DNA of 58,795 bases, taken from positions 1 to 58,795 of the forward strand of contig JBBHKE010001824.1 in NCBI GenBank assembly GCA_037447655.1, read 5' to 3'. Source of the DNA: Zygnema cylindricum (lineage: Eukaryota > Streptophyta > Zygnematophyceae > Zygnematales > Zygnemataceae). Below the pieces are notes generated by a model. That model was not told the DNA's origin. It saw nothing but the letters and a program-made list of their open reading frames with translations, and searched no databases. How positions within the stretch are numbered: position 1 is the first letter of the stretch; every line of letters starts with the position of its first letter. Made by a program: the position numbers and the translations under genes. Below are positions 1 to 10,806 of the stretch, piece after piece.

Positions 1-49
<49 letters not shown>

Positions 50-545
50 AGAGGAAAAAGAAGAAGGAGAAGAAGAAGACGAGAGAGGAAGAAGAAAGAA
101 GAAGAAAGAGAGAGGAAGAAGAAAAAGAAAGAACAAAGAAGAAGATGAGAGAGGAAAAAGAAAGGAAGAAGAAGAAGAAGATGAGAGAGGAAGAAGAAAG
201 AAGAAAAAAGAAGTAGAGAGAGGAAGTAGGAAAAAGAAGAAGAAAAAATAAGAAGTGAGAGGAAGAAGAACGTAGAAAGAAGAAGAAGAAGAGAGAGGAC
301 GAAAAAGGAAAATGAAGAAGGGAGGAAGAAGAAAGAAGCAAAAAGAAGAAGAAGAGAGAAGTAAAAGAAAGAAGTAAGAAGGAAGAAGACGAAGAAAGAA
401 GAAAGCAGAAATAAGGAAGAAAAAGAAGAAAGGGATAAGAAACAAGAAACGAGAAAAATAGAAATAAGCACAAAAAAAGGGAAAAAGAAAGACAAGAAAA
501 GAAAAAATTAAAAAAAAGAGCAAAAATATGAATGGAAGGAATCAG
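1..545. repeat. poly(A) and GAA/GAGA purine tract
   Basis: Starts with 46 A residues, then about 500 bases that are almost entirely A and G, with frequent GAAGAA and GAGAGA. No gene is supported. From 546 to 1038 I see only AT-rich sequence with a TATATG microsatellite near 940-1025. Confidence 0.9.
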
Positions 546-1038
546 AAATGGAATAAGAAAAAAAAAAATTGGGCGACTTGAGTATCACTTCCATTAAATG
601 GTGAAATCGCAGAAAAGAAATGAAAAATAAAATAGTCAGACTGGTAATTGCTAAAAAGGTTTTTTTTTTCTAAAGTTTAAAACCGTTTTCTCAACAAAAC
701 AAAATAGATTCTTAATGAAGAGATGGGAGACCTGAGGAGAGCTGGCAAAATACAACAACTGTTCTTTTCCCTACACTACGGTCAATTCTTTCTTTCGGTA
801 TTTCTTATGCTTCAATTTCCATGATTTATTTACTTCTGTTTTTTTTTACTGCGATCTTCATGATTGTTTTTTTGTTTTTTTCTGACTACAAAATCCATAA
901 AACCATTTCGATTAATTTTATTTTCTTAGAATATGAATTCATATATATATATGTATATATATACATATATATATATACTCACTATAACTTTGACATATAT
1001 ACATATGAATATGTATATATATGTACGTTATTTTTTCC

Positions 1039-4000
1039 TTACATTACAATCTCGAGACATGGACGAGACGGTCCATCCACGGTTTCGGAAAATCGTCCTC
1101 CTTTTCGACTTTTTATGAAAGCATACCAATTTGGTTTTTCCGATTCATTATAAACAGCCCACATCTGCCCAAAAAAAACAATAAAAAACGATTAAAAAGA
1201 AATATAGAATAAAAAAAAGAAAAAAAAAACATGACATATATTATGTATATTCACATACATTTTCCAAGCACACACGGTTTTCAAAAGTACGAATTTGAAA
1301 TAATTTTTTCAAACATGTAGTTTTTAAAGAAGATTTCCAAAAACATACGTTTTCCAAACATGACAAGTTTTACGTTTTCCAGACATACATTTTGAAATTT
1401 TTTCAAACAGACAAGTTTCGAAAATACATTTTCTCAAACACAGCAAAAAACCATCATCATTTTTTTACCATTTTTAAAACATACATTTTACACACATGCA
1501 TTTCCAAACATAACTTTTTCGAAATGTAATTTTTTTTTGCGATTATCAGCATTTAAAATAACATTTTTTAAACATTTTTTTTCTGTTTTTTTTTTTTTTT
1601 AAATAATAAAACCTCACCTCCCCAGGTTGCAAAAAAGCACAATCTTCCGCTTTCACTTTCGGAGGAACAACTTTAGGAAGATTATAAGGAAAAGAATTAT
1701 TTCGAATATTCGAATTCAAAAGAGACGAACAAATAAAAGAAATAACTGGGACCTGCCAAAAAAAAAACAAAAAATAACATTTTGACGTATTATTCCAAAA
1801 GCCTATGATTTTTTTTGTGTGTTTCAAACATTTCCTAAAGCACAAAAAAAAAAAAAACACAAAAAAAAACGACCTATTTCTTGATGAAACTTGATCCATT
1901 AAAATATTATATATATGTGTGTGTATATTAAATACTGGGGGCATTTGATCAATACCTAATTGGCAAAATTTAATCAAAAAAAAATTGCATTCATAAAAAA
2001 AAAAAAAAAAAAAAAATACCGAAAATAAAAAAAAAAAAAAAAATACCGGAAATGTGTTTCCAAGAAGCCTCCAACGTTTTTGTCGATTATTTTCACTTTC
2101 TTTTTCTTCTTTCTCGCGTTTCCTAAAGTTCAAAAAACAAAATTTTGAACTTTTGTAAGTTATAACATACTTTTGGCCAAAAAATATATAAAAAAACAAA
2201 ATAATGAGGCAAAAAATAAGTTGGGGAAAGTAGGCTAATGATTAAAAAAATGGATGAAAAAAAGGGTTTAATAAAAGTTAAAAAAAAAGATTTAAAAAAG
2301 AAGAAATTAATCCGCGTATAAATCCTAAGCAGTTATTTTTGGACCAAGTTTAAGCTGAAATAAAAGTGTGAATTAAAAATAAATAAAACAGAAATTTAAA
2401 AACTGCTCAATATTACTAATTTAAAAAATAAAAAATAAACAAATAAAACAAAATATATAATAAGTAATACTACTCTCTCATTTTACCTTTTTTTGTTTGG
2501 TAGAACCTCATCCATATTTAAATTTCCTTTTTCCAATTCGCTTTTTGTCGAAATTTTTCCGTTTCCTAAAGAATTTTGATCGGCTTTTTTTTTACTAACA
2601 CTCCTTAAAGAACTTTTTTGAATGTTCAAATTCGAAACATTTTCAATTACCTTCTTTTGTTTTTTATTGATTTTTTTCAGAAATCCATCACTTTTTTCTC
2701 CCTCAAGCTTCTCGTTTCCGTCAATATTCACATTTCCCCTTCCATAAATTTCCTCTTTATTTACAAAATAATCAACACCAATTTCCTCGGAAAAACTTCG
2801 TGAATCCGTATTCGGTTGTTTCCCTTTTTTGTTTTTGGTATTCAAAATACTGTCATTTTTTTCTTTTTGACTTACAACCACAACACATCGTCTCAAATTT
2901 TCGCTGCCTTCTTTGGAAAAACTCAATTTTTTTCCTTCTTTTTCGGAATAAGAAACATCTTCGACCTTTATATGCTTCTCTGCCGAATTTTCAGAAAAAA
3001 TTACGTTTGTATAATGAGGAGGAAGGCCGAAAATTTGTTCAATTTCTTCCACTTTTAAAATACGATGTTTTTTTGTTTCTAAACATTGTACCGGTGAAAT
3101 TGAACATTTTTGAAGGGGATTTGTTCTGTGATTGGTCAACATAATGCACTGTGAAAAAAAAAAATAAAAAAAAAAGGAAAAAAAATGACAAATTATTTAG
3201 ACTTGTTCCTTTTTAAACATTTTTCAGGTGTAATTGAACATTTTTGAAGGGGATTTGTTTTGTGATTAGTCAACATAATGTATTGTTAAAAAAAAATAAA
3301 AAAATAATGATCAGTAAAAGTAGAGTCAGAAAAAACAACATATTATTTAGAAAAAAACTAAAGATAATAGTGATTAGTCGACAAAACACACTGTCAAACA
3401 GAGCAAATAAAGAAAAAAAAAACAACGATTGGTCAATATTCACTTGTCAACAAAATACACGGCAAAAATAAAAAAATAATAAAATAAACTATAAAACAAA
3501 GCATGAATTAACAACGATTCACCAGAAAAAAAAAATCATTCCACATTTTTTCTACTAAGAGAAATCGGAAATACAACTAAGGCTGTGTGCCCATGTTTAA
3601 AAGAAAAGTTTTTTTTTGTCGTTTTCTTGCAAAATTGAACCTGAAACAAGAAATTTTCCACCGTACGAAAAATGTGTGGAAACCATAGTACATTTTACGT
3701 CATCTTGAAACTTGGAATGTACACCAATTTGGCGTTATTCTCCTTCCACCCACTGCCACGTCATGCCATGCCATGCCATGCCATGCCAGCTCATCTTTGA
3801 CTCATCTTTAAACTTTTAACGAAATCGACTCGAGAGTTGATTTTAGTTAAAATATCACTTGAACAATGAATAGTAAAACGTTTACGCACGGGCCACATGA
3901 ATGTGAACATTTTTGCAAACGTTTACAACCGTCACAAGTTTTACACACGTCTACAACCGTCACAGTTCAAAGTAACGATTTCATTTTCGCACAATGGAAA

Positions 4001-5446
4001 GCTTTGAAAAGTAGTACGGAGAATCTTCACTAAAAGTTACACTTCAAAGTTTCGATGACATGGGCACACAACCTAAGACAAAAAACCAAAACAACAAAAA
4101 CAAAAAAAATCTAGGAACAACAAACCAAAAAATCTAAAAACAACAAAAACAAAAAAATATAAAAACAAAAACAAAAAAATCTAAAAAACAAAGGGAGAAA
4201 GAATCTAAAAACAAAAGCAAAAAAATCTAGAAAAGAAAAGCAAAATTGATAACTTACTCCACATTTACGCTCCCAAGCTAATGCGTTATCCAAAACACTT
4301 TGTAATTGAGTTGTCGGGTGAAGTCGAAGAAGAGGAATTCGAGAAGTCAAAATAATATTTGTCCAAAAATATCTTTTTCGAGCTTGAGGAGTCAATTCCG
4401 AGGAATCGATTTCTATTGGTCGAACTCCCAAATATTTTGTCACTTCTTCTCGGTCCACCCAAAGCATACTCTGGACATTTTCTACAAGAAACCTGTTTTT
4501 TCAAAAAAAAAAAAAAAAAAAAAAAAAGGCAAGAGTATGCATCGATTGAGGGGAAATAAAAAAAAATCATATTTTAAAATGTTATAGTCTATACATATTA
4601 TATGTATATATATATGCTTATATGGTACATTTAGTATGCATGTGTTTGAAAAAAGTTATTAACAATAAAAAAAAACAAAAAACATGCCAAGAAGTGAACA
4701 ATTTAAAAAAACTGATTAAATGACATGTTTACCAAATAAAAAAAAAGGCAAAAAGGCACATAGCTATTTTCTTGAGAACCCTATTTCAAAATTTTAAACA
4801 ATATGAATAGCATGAAAAGGACAAAGAAGACAATTAGGACAAAACGTATGAATGCAGGAACGAAGAGTACGGATGATACAAACATAGTAAGAGTGTGAAT
4901 GATTAGAGTAAATGGAATGAATAGTATTAAGTAGTATGAATGATACAAAAAATATGAATACTACCAATAATGTGCATAAAAACTTATGTTTATAGAAAAA
5001 AAGAACATGAACAGCATGAGTAATATGAATAGTATTAATAATAACATAAATAGTAAAAATAAGAATAGTAATTACAGTAAGAATAGTGCGATTGTAAAAA
5101 TGATCTATACAGTAAGAATGGCATGAATTGTTATGAAGAGTATGAATAGAAAGAATAGTACGAATACTAAATGGTGTAGTACAAATAGTCGAATATTACG
5201 AATGGTATTTCACTTCGTAACAATAGAGAAAAGGAAAGCAAGACATCCATATACCAAACAAACAACCAAGCTCGTAACAAATCATTTGTCATCTGGTTCA
5301 AGTGCATATCTTTTCTTCTCCCTCTCCCCCACAAAAGTTATGTTCCTCTCCCTCTCCCCAAAGTTAAACTCACCAATTTGGTTTAAATTTTTGAATGATG
5401 CGAAGGAGCTCAAAAAACAATCCACTACGAGGGCCATGGAGTCTGT

Positions 5447-5496
<50 letters not shown>

Positions 5497-8400
5497 ATAA
5501 AGAAAAAAAATAAGCAACAAGCAAGAAGGAAAGGAAAGAAGAAGAAAGAAGCAAAGGAGGAAGAGGAAGAGGATGGAGGAGGGAGGAAAGAAGGAGGAAT
5601 AAAGAATGGGGGAATAATAAGTAAGAAATAAGAAGAACAAGAATAAGAACTAAGAATTAAGAACGAAGCAAACAAAGAAGAAAAAGGAAAGGAGGAAGGA
5701 AGAAGAAGAAGAAAGAGAAAGAAGAAGTGAAAGGAGAAACGATAGAAAAAAAAAATTGAAGAACAAAAAAAAAAAAATAGTGAAAGAAAGAAGAAGGGAG
5801 AAAGATGCAAGAATGAAAGAGGAAAAGGGAGGAGGAGGAGGAGGAGGAAAGGAGGAGAAAGACAAAGGAAGGAAGAAGATGGGAAGGACAAAAGAATAAA
5901 AATAAGGAATAAAAGAAGGAAGAAAGAAGAAGGAGAAGGAAAATGGAGAAGGAAAAAGGAAAAAGGAAGAAGGAATATGAGAAAAAATGGAATCCGAATA
6001 GGACAAAAAAAGAAGTTGAAGAAGTAAGCAATGCAAAAAAACAAGAATGAGAATAATGAAAAAAATAAAAAAAGATGACGTAAAAGAAGAACAAAGAAAA
6101 AGAAGAAAAAGACGAACGAAAAAAAATAAGAAAGTAGAACAAAGAAAGAAGCAAAGAGGAGGAGGGAGGAGGAGGGGGAAGAGGAAGGGGGAAAAGGAAC
6201 AGGGAAGAAGGAAAAAGGAACGGGATTAGGAAAAGCACAAGCATAAGAAGAATGAAATTAAAAAAACAAGAACAATAATGAAGAATGAAGAATTAAGATC
6301 TTGTTAAAAAACGAAGAAGAAGAAGAAAACGAAGAAGAAGAAGAAAACGAAGAAGAAGAAGAAAACGAAGAAGAAGAAGAAGAAGAAGAAGAAGAAGAAG
6401 AAGGAAGAAGGAAGAAGAAGAGGGAGGAAGAAGAAGGAAGAAGGAAGAAGGAAGAAGAAGGAAGAAGCAGAAGGAAGAAGAAGGAAGAAGAAGAAGGAAG
6501 AAGAAGAAGGAAGAAGAAGGAAGAAGAAGAAGAAAGAAGCAAGAAGAAGAAGAAGGAAGAAGAAGAAGAAGAATAAGAAAAAGGAAGAAGAAGAAGAAGA
6601 AGAAGAAGAAGAAGAAAGAAGAAAAAGAAGAAAGAAGCAAGAAGAAGATTGAAGAAGAAGGAAGAAGAAGAACGGAAGAAGAAGGAAGCAGCAAGAAGAA
6701 GGAAGAAGAAAAAAAAAAAAAAAAAGAGGGATTAAGAAGAAGAAAAAGAAGAAAAAGAACAAGAAGAAGAAGGAAGAAGAAAGGAGAAAGGAAAAGGAAG
6801 AAGAAGAAGAAGGAAGAAGAAGGAAGAAGAAAAAGAAGAAAAAAAAAAGAAGAAAAAAGAAAAAGAAGTAGAAGAAGGAAGAAGAAAAAGAAGAAGAAGG
6901 AAGAAGGAAGAAGGAAGAAGGAAGAAAAGAGAAGAAGAAGAAAGATGAAGGATTAAGAAGAAGGAAGAAGTAAGGAGGAAGAAGAAAGAAGTGAGAAGAA
7001 AGAAAAAAGGAAGACGGAAGAAGATGAAGAAGAAGAAAGATGAAGAACAAGGAAGAAGAAGAAAGAAGAACAAGGAAGAAGCAAGAAAGTAGAAGAAACA
7101 AGTAGGAAGAAGAAGAGGAAGAAGAAGGAAGAAAAAGAAGAAGGAAGAAGAAGAAGAAGAAAAAGAAAGAAGAAGAAGCAAGAAGAAAAAGGAAGCAAGA
7201 AGGAAGAAGAACAAAGAAGAGGAAGAAAAAGAAGGAAGAAGAAGGAAGAAGAGGAAGAAAGAATAAGAAAAAAAAAGAAGAAGAGAAAAGAAGAAGGAAG
7301 AAAAAAAAAAAAAAAAAAAAGAGGGATTAAGAAGAAGAAAAAGAAGAAAAAGAACAAGAAGAAGAAGGAAGAAGAAAGGAGAAAGGAAAAGGAAGAAGAA
7401 GAAGAAGGAAGAAGAAGGAAGAAGAAAAAGAAGAAAAAAAAAAGAAGAAAAAAGAAAAAGAAGTAGAAGAAGGAAGAAGAAAAAGAAGAAGAAGGAAGAA
7501 GGAAGAAGGAAGAAAAGAGAAGAAGAAGAAAGATGAAGGATTAAGGATTAAGAAGAAGGAAGAAGGAGGAAGAAGAAAGAAGAGGAAGGAAGAAGAAAGA
7601 AAAAAAGGAAGAAGGAAGAAGATGAAGAAGAAGAAAGATGAAGAACAAGGAAGAAGAAGAAAAAAGCACAAAGAAGAAGAACAAGGAAAGAAGAAGAAGA
7701 AGGAAGAAGCAAGAAAGTAGAAGAAACAAGTAGGAAGAAGAAGAGGAAGAAGAAGGAAGAAAAAGAAGAAGGAAGAAGAAGAAAGAAAAAGAAGAGGAAG
7801 AAAAAAAGGAAGAAGAAGGAATAGTTAAGAAGAAAGAAAAGAAAAAGAAGAAGAGAGTGAACAAGGAAAAAAAAAAAAAAAAAAAAAGAAAAGGAGGAAG
7901 AAGAAAGAAAAGGAAGAAAGAAAAAAGAAGAAAACAGAAGGAGACAAAAAATAAGGAAGAAGGAACAAGGAAGAAGAGGAAGAAAGAAAATTGAAAAAAG
8001 GAAGAAGAAGAAGAAAAAAGAAAGAGGGAGGGAGGGAGAGGGAGAGGGAGAGGGAGAGGGAGAGGGAGGCAGGGAGGGCAGGAAGGAGGGAAAAAATGAT
8101 GAGAAGGAGAACGAAGGAAGAAAAAGAAGAAACGCGCGAAAAAAAAATGAATTCAAAAAACTAAACGAACTACTGATTGTGTATTGACACAATCGTTGAA
8201 ATGACATGGAAGAAGAAGAAGATGAAGGAGGAGCAGGAAGAGGGGAAGAAGAAGGATTATTTATAATAATCCGAAGAAGAAGGAGAAGAAGAAGAAGGAC
8301 TATAACAATAATAAGAAGAAAATTTATTATTAAGAATAATAATAGAAAGGAGAAGAAGAAGAATTATAATAATAATAATAAGAAGAAGAAGAAAAGGAAG

Positions 8401-10053
8401 AAGAAGAAAAAGAAAAAAAACATAAGAAAGAGAAAAGTAGAAAAAGACTAATAAGAAGAAGAAGAAGAAGAAGAAGAAAAAGAAGAAGAACAAGAAAACG
8501 AAGAAGAAGGATTATAATAATAATAATAAGAAGAAGAGGAAGAAAAATCATTGATAATAATAACAAAAATAATACGAAGAAGAACAACAAGAAAGAGAAC
8601 AAGAAGAATTATAATAAGAAGAAGAAAAAGAAAAAGAAGAAGGATTATTTATAATAAGGAGAAGATGAAGAACAAAAGAAGAATAAGAATTAGAATAATA
8701 ATAATAACAATAAAATAATAAAATTAAAAAACCCTGATTGAATCCGATTCATCGCGCTCAAATCCTTGGCAAGAAAATCCTCCAACAACAAGGTCCACCA
8801 TTTCAAAATATCTTAAAACTTCAACATTGAAACATGTTAAAAAACCGAAGAAATGAAAATAGGAAATAAAGATTACCCTGGTCGAAATCGATTCATCGCG
8901 CTCAAATCCTGGCAAGGAAATCCTCCCACGACAAGGTCCACTTTTTCCGATATATCTTTCCGCTTTATATTTCTAATATCTCCCAAATGTTTCACAAGCG
9001 GCCACCGCTGTTTTACCACTTCAATTGCGTCCAGCTCCTGAAAAAAAATATATATATATGAGAAATGATGCAGCAGATAATGCAACCAACAAAAAAAAAA
9101 GCAGATAATAAAGCAGGAAATAATACAAAAAATAATGCTGGGTTAATTATGCCAACGATAACACAAAGAAAACACGAAAAAAACACATAATTAAAAAAAC
9201 AAACTTTTACGGAGAAAATTACATAAAAGTCTTGCGATTGTGACAAAATATACACAAGTCAAAAAAAAAAAGGGTCTTAGATGGAAAAGAGTTTACAAAA
9301 GGAAAGCTTAAAATCAAAAATAGTAGGGAAAAAAAATGAATAAATGGGAATTAAGAAATAAATAAACAAATAAAGCCAATAATCAAATACCTCAATCCAA
9401 TAATATTAAATAAAAGAAATACAAATGGAAGATTTTTAAAGCCAAAACTAAGGAGAAAAAATGAATCTCGCAAAAATAAATTACATACCACCACTTCAGA
9501 ATATCCCATAGAAGGAATAAAAAAAGGGTTAGAAACAAAAAAAAAAAAACCAGCAAAAAGAAATCGCTTACCACTTTTAAAGAATATTCAATAAAAGGAA
9601 TAAAAGAAGGAAACATACGATTATTGTTTACAAAAAAAAGGAAAAATTTACACGAAATAAAATACTAGCCAAAATACAAATAAAAATTTAATTATACGCT
9701 TATACATACACATATACATATATACGTACACATGTACATTTATACATATACATATATATATACATATATATATATGTGTGTGTGTGTGTACTTACACCTC
9801 TGAACAATCAAATATTAGGAAAACAAAAAATACAAATGGAAATGAGAAAAAAAAAATACCCCCGTGAAAATAAATGACTCACCACCTCTGAAGAATATCC
9901 GATAGTAGGAATTCCCAAATTATGAAGAGATTGCCAAATAGCTCCAAGGCCATCAAATAAACTGAGAACTACCAACGGACGGCCTTTCCACGGTCCGTTT
10001 TTCCGTTTCAAAAAATTGAGCCAATCCGGTCCAAGCTCAGAATCAACTTCCAT
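1039..10053 (-). CDS. DNMT3-type DNA (cytosine-5) methyltransferase, 8-exon model
   Basis: Transfers methyl from S-adenosylmethionine to cytosine C5 in nuclear DNA. Exons (5' to 3', minus): 10053-9883, 9037-8877, 5442-5374, 4492-4258, 3148-2487, 2122-2047, 1752-1618, 1164-1039; each intron has GT/AG ends and all phases join, giving 544 residues. Motif I SLFDGLGA is at 31-38, motif IV PCQ at 98-100 (nucleophile C99), ENV at 138-140, QARKR at 170-174, FGLPPHYTN at 252-260 and motif X GNTFPVPVI at 454-462. The order I to X is not permuted, so DNMT3-like rather than plant DRM, although PCQ replaces the usual DNMT3 PCN. Residues about 263-432 are a Lys/Ser/Glu-rich insertion before motif X, absent from animal DNMT3. 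The model starts at an ATG just after an acceptor, so upstream N-terminal exons (PWWP/ADD) may be missing. Stop is TAA at 1041-1039. Confidence 0.88.
3224..3287 (-). repeat. decayed duplicate of the start of the FGLPPHYTN exon
   Basis: About 64 bp repeats the first part of the exon that begins at 3148, placed in the preceding intron. The coding part is nearly identical, but the acceptor CACAG of the real exon has become AACAA, so splicing to this copy is unlikely. Further weaker echoes occur near 3370 and 3426. Confidence 0.7.
3581..4073. mobile_element. Tourist-like (PIF/Harbinger) MITE in the methyltransferase intron
   Basis: The 493-bp element has inverted ends GGCTGTGTGCCCATGT and ACATGGGCACACAACC, and TAA on each side (3578-3580 and 4074-4076). 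Three-base TAA/TTA target duplications with GG...CC ends are typical of PIF/Harbinger MITEs. No ORF. It lies between the exons ending at 4258 and starting at 3148. Confidence 0.75.
3762..3787. repeat. TGCCA pentanucleotide repeat
   Basis: About five consecutive copies of ATGCC lie inside the Tourist-like MITE. Confidence 0.85.
6710..7860. repeat. 595-bp segmental tandem duplication inside the purine tract
   Basis: The block beginning GAGGGATTAAGAAG at 6726 recurs at 7321 and is followed for several hundred bases by the same series of purine variants. The second copy has small insertions and deletions. A duplication of this length means the tract grew by block copying as well as by slippage. 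Confidence 0.75.
8020..8085 (+). repeat. GGGAGG/GAGGGA minisatellite, G-quadruplex prone
   Basis: Many GGG triplets are spaced by one to three bases (GGGAGGGAGGGAGAGGGAG and continuing). Four or more G runs in a row could form a G-quadruplex on the plus strand, which is the non-coding strand of the methyltransferase. Confidence 0.8.
8732..8813 (-). pseudogene. decayed duplicate of the PCQ-motif exon
   Basis: This stretch repeats about 82 bp of the catalytic exon end (8876-8959) about 145 bp downstream in the following intron. It still reads VDLVVGGFSCQ, but the motif-IV proline codon has become serine. An extra A shifts the frame after the cysteine. The donor-like GGGTTTT differs from the working GGGTAAT. 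It cannot encode a working motif IV if spliced in. Confidence 0.8.
9372..9820 (-). repeat. tandem decayed copies of the motif-I exon end and splice donor
   Basis: The working exon ends with IGYSSEV followed by the donor GTGAGT (9882-9877). Diverged copies of this exon end plus adjacent intron occur at about 9791-9815, 9568-9605 and 9486-9520, with a doubtful one near 9372-9400. The 9568 copy still reads IEYSLKV followed by GTAAGC, a usable-looking donor. All lie in the intron after the real exon. Confidence 0.65.
9700..9790. repeat. ATACATATAC / GTGTGT microsatellite
   Basis: Alternating purine-pyrimidine simple repeats within the first placed intron of the methyltransferase. Confidence 0.8.
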
Positions 10054-10761
10054 CTGCAAATTAATTACAAAAGTCTTTAACAAATTTATAACAAATGTAT
10101 GACAAATTTATGACAGGTTAGTAAATCATTTATAACACATAACGGAGTATAATGCATTAGTCACACATTTATAACAAGATTTATACCACGTTTATCCTGA
10201 AAGGATCGATAATAAATTCTGAGCTCACTAACAAATACTTATAGCAGCAGAAGCATTCAGAATATAAAACATTACATCAACATTGAAGAGACATTTCAGA
10301 AAATTCTCACATTAATAAAAAACTGAAATTACAATTTCTTCTCTATCTCTTCTATTACTCCATATAATCCTCCAATTCCTCATTAATTGATTAACACACA
10401 GTCATGGTGTCCGTTAAATACAATACCATCCATTGCGTGACACGTGTGAGCGTGCGCCGTCAAGAAGCCTCCAGAAATCTGCCACCTGTCCGCAGATTAA
10501 GCTAGAATACTCTAAATTTCACTAAGGACTCAAACATAGCAAAACGACAAACCAAAACGAAAGTACTAGACAAAACTAGAAGTACTATCGTACTAAACTA
10601 GACGTACGAAAATCTAGACGCGAAACGAAAAGACAAATATGTTTCGCGAAACCTATAAAACTTTCACGTAACTGTACTTTCGGTACATTCTAGAAAGTAC
10701 AGTTTTTCTTTCGCAAAATCAAACTGATTCCGCGTGCGTACGATTCTTTCAATGAATCGTA

Positions 10762-10806
10762 ACACCTCCTCCCTCCTCCCTCCTCCCTCCTCCCTCCTCC
10801 CTCCTG
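10762..10806 (-). repeat. CCTCCCT 7-bp tandem repeat, G-quadruplex prone
   Basis: Six near-perfect copies of CTCCCTC occur in a row. The minus strand has evenly spaced GGG runs. It lies about 0.7 kb upstream of the first placed methyltransferase exon, so promoter proximity is possible but unproven. Confidence 0.85.

Larger units (their letters stand above)
5443..8730. repeat. 3-kb purine tract (GAA-rich) within the methyltransferase intron
   Basis: The plus strand is almost wholly A/G from 5449 to about 8120 and again from 8203 to about 8680, dominated by GAAGAA, GGAAGAA and long A runs. The coding (minus) strand is therefore pyrimidine-rich and merges into the polypyrimidine tract of the acceptor at 5443. 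Long Ser/Phe/Leu or Glu/Lys ORFs here are translations of simple sequence, not genes. ATA/AAT-type repeats appear near 8255-8720. Confidence 0.95.

Noticed and set aside
5370-8600. Numerous long Ser/Phe/Leu, Lys/Glu or Arg-rich ORFs on both strands
   Set aside because: They are translations of GAA/TTC simple sequence, with no domain, varied composition or splice context apart from the short exon at 5442-5374.
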